Part shown: in pieces, positions 6,126 through 7,202 of the stretch
How positions within the stretch are numbered: the first letter of the stretch is position 1
Layout of the letters: each line of letters starts with the position of its first letter
NCBI GenBank assembly: GCA_031278315.1
Contig: JAITKS010000355.1
Location: forward strand, 1-7,202
Source: Planctomycetaceae bacterium
GTDB lineage: Bacteria > Planctomycetota > Planctomycetia > Pirellulales > Thermoguttaceae
Direction of reading: 5' to 3'
Length of the DNA stretch: 7,202 nucleotides
Position numbers and translations under genes: made by a program
The notes under the pieces: generated by a model
Seen by the model: the letters and a program-made list of their open reading frames with translations, nothing else
Databases searched by the model: none
What the model was told of the DNA's origin: nothing

Positions 6126-6236
6126 ATGACTTTACATTTTATGAAAAAAATCGTTTCTCTGTTTATTGGTGATTCTAATAACAGAAGGCAATCGAGTTTT
6201 TTTAGAAGTTCTCTTAATAACAAGAAAGGAGTGTAA
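6126..6236 (+). CDS. Small 36-codon ORF, possible leader peptide
   Basis: The predicted peptide starts MTLHFMKKIVSLFIG, a short hydrophobic stretch, and continues with a polar basic part (NNRRQSSFFRSSLNNKKGV). I do not recognise it. Support comes from the Shine-Dalgarno AAAGGAG at ideal distance and from the layout: its TAA (6234-6236) ends one base before the ATG of the secreted protein gene at 6238, and that gene's AAGGAG (6226-6231) lies within the last codons here. This is the usual geometry of translational coupling. It could be a regulatory leader peptide, a small membrane peptide working with the downstream protein, or the remnant of a longer gene. The hydrophobic part is too short for a normal membrane span or signal peptide. 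Confidence 0.5.
   Translation: MTLHFMKKIVSLFIGDSNNRRQSSFFRSSLNNKKGV
6226..6231 (+). promoter_or_regulatory. Shine-Dalgarno of the secreted protein gene
   Basis: AAGGAG lies 6 nt before the ATG at 6238 and is embedded in the 3' end of the 36-codon ORF. It favours the ATG at 6238 over the in-frame ATG at 6247. Confidence 0.7.
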
Positions 6237-6237
6237 T

Positions 6238-7202
6238 ATGAATAATATGAAGAATAATTGGGTAATCTTTTTGTTGTTTGTGTTTGGTTTATTCGAGTCT
6301 GTGTTACATGCAGAATCGCTCGATGTTTTGCTTTCGGCAAAATGTTATCCAACAAATTGTCAGGTTGGCGATACGATTTACTTTACGTTTGAGGCTTACA
6401 ATCCGAATGATGAACAGGTGTCATACAAGCATGAATTTATAGCACCTGGATTACGTACAGTCTGTGTTGCTCTTGTTGGTAGTGATGATCAAAAATTACT
6501 ACATCTTCCATTTGAGACTCCGTATTATACTGAATGTAACAGGATAGTGTTAAGTGAAGTAAAACTGATGCCCAAAGAGCGTAAAGTAATTGGTACATAC
6601 TCGTTGCCAGTACCGTCTCTGGAAGACCTACATAGTCAAAAGTGGCAGGAAGAGTTATCAAAGTTATTGACAGACCAAAAACAACTTTGTTTCAAATTGG
6701 TTTTTACTGAAATAAATCCCGATCAAATGCGGGTTATGCCATTAAATACTAATAAGGGAACAAGAAAGTTAACAAACTACGAATGGTACTTTGAGCTTAA
6801 ACAACGCAAACAAGAGGAAATGCGTCTTCTTAAAGATTGGCATGAAAAGACACCTAAACACTTACTTCCAATAATGAGAGAAGAGTTGTTATCGTCTGGG
6901 TGGACTTCAGATAAAATTTATTTCAAAACTAGCGAAGCATACCATAAAGAATTGTTTAGTAGTGTAGAACCTCATGTCACTATTCTCAAATATATTTTGC
7001 GAGTTGGCAATCGTTATCCGGGTTATCCGAATATGCCTAATGATTGTCAAGGTTGGAAAAAACTTGAAGAGAGTTTTGAACCAAGTACGTTACAAGATGA
7101 GATTCGTTGGACACGAATTTGCTTGCAATATTGTACTACAGCCGATGCGAAAGTTCTTGACGAGTTAAAAACTTGGCTTGAAAAAATGAATCCAATACAG
7201 CG
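6238..7202 (+). CDS. Secreted protein of unknown function, cut by the window edge
   Basis: There are 321 complete codons and no stop before the edge, so the C-terminus is not visible. Residues 1-25 look like a Sec signal peptide: MNNMKNN, a hydrophobic core WVIFLLFVFGLF, and a likely cut after VLHA (residue 25). There is no lipobox cysteine near the cut, so it is not an obvious Lnt substrate. The mature start, roughly 27-125, has the alternating pattern of a beta-sandwich (SAKCYPTNCQVGDTIYFTFE, then AYNPNDE), as in Ig-like or proteinase-inhibitor-like domains; Cys36 and Cys41 could form a disulfide. After about 180 the sequence is charged and probably mostly helical (ELKQRKQEEMRLLKDWHEK). I recognise no catalytic motif or named family. 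The upstream 36-codon ORF is probably co-translated. Confidence is high for a real secreted-protein gene and low for any function. Confidence 0.85.
   Translation, partial: MNNMKNNWVIFLLFVFGLFESVLHAESLDVLLSAKCYPTNCQVGDTIYFTFEAYNPNDEQVSYKHEFIAPGLRTVCVALVGSDDQKLLHLPFETPYYTECNRIVLSEVKLMPKERKVIGTYSLPVPSLEDLHSQKWQEELSKLLTDQKQLCFKLVFTEINPDQMRVMPLNTNKGTRKLTNYEWYFELKQRKQEEMRLLKDWHEKTPKHLLPIMREELLSSGWTSDKIYFKTSEAYHKELFSSVEPHVTILKYILRVGNRYPGYPNMPNDCQGWKKLEESFEPSTLQDEIRWTRICLQYCTTADAKVLDELKTWLEKMNPIQ

Noticed and set aside
6110..6661. Minus-strand ORFs of 81 and 74 codons across the rightward gene pair
   Set aside because: They lie opposite genes with good Shine-Dalgarno sites and a signal peptide, and show no recognisable protein features.
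6974..7168. 64-codon plus-strand ORF within the secreted protein gene
   Set aside because: It is a frame shadow of the longer gene that starts at 6238.

Overview
The window carries two long leftward genes, an approximately 0.9 kb repeat-rich intergenic region, and the start of a rightward gene that runs off the right edge. It is AT-rich, with dense poly-A/T in the spacers. The best guess for the host is an AT-rich member of Planctomycetota or a close PVC relative. The reasons are a Hanks-type kinase with a DMG motif, one membrane segment and a beta-helix-like outer part; an Lnt with an enlarged loop; and spacers full of short dispersed repeats. This assignment is inference from protein style, not from a marker gene.

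Layout. 1-185: spacer with degenerate short repeats. 186-2090 (-): apolipoprotein N-acyltransferase (lnt), with the full Glu-Lys-Cys triad visible. 2091-2370: spacer filled by a 218-bp repeat element with imperfect terminal inverted repeats; its GC-rich hairpin plus T-tract could terminate the kinase transcript. 2371-5301 (-): membrane-anchored Ser/Thr protein kinase with a large extracytoplasmic part. 5302-6111: non-coding, with a 14-bp tandem duplication at the kinase start, a truncated repeat copy (B), a longer copy (C), then a probable promoter and structured leader for the rightward genes. 6126-6236 (+): a 36-codon ORF with a strong Shine-Dalgarno. 6238 to the right edge (+): a secreted protein of unknown function, incomplete, whose Shine-Dalgarno lies inside the last codons of the small ORF.

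How the parts relate. Lnt completes lipoprotein maturation at the inner membrane and the kinase is probably an envelope sensor, but nothing shows that they act in one pathway. The rightward pair looks translationally coupled. I found no defence system, CRISPR array, transposase, tRNA or rRNA. The most unusual content is non-coding: the modular repeat family, a 27-bp repeat at the 3' end of both leftward genes that supplies the last codons of lnt, and a frame-independent excess of CGTWACG.
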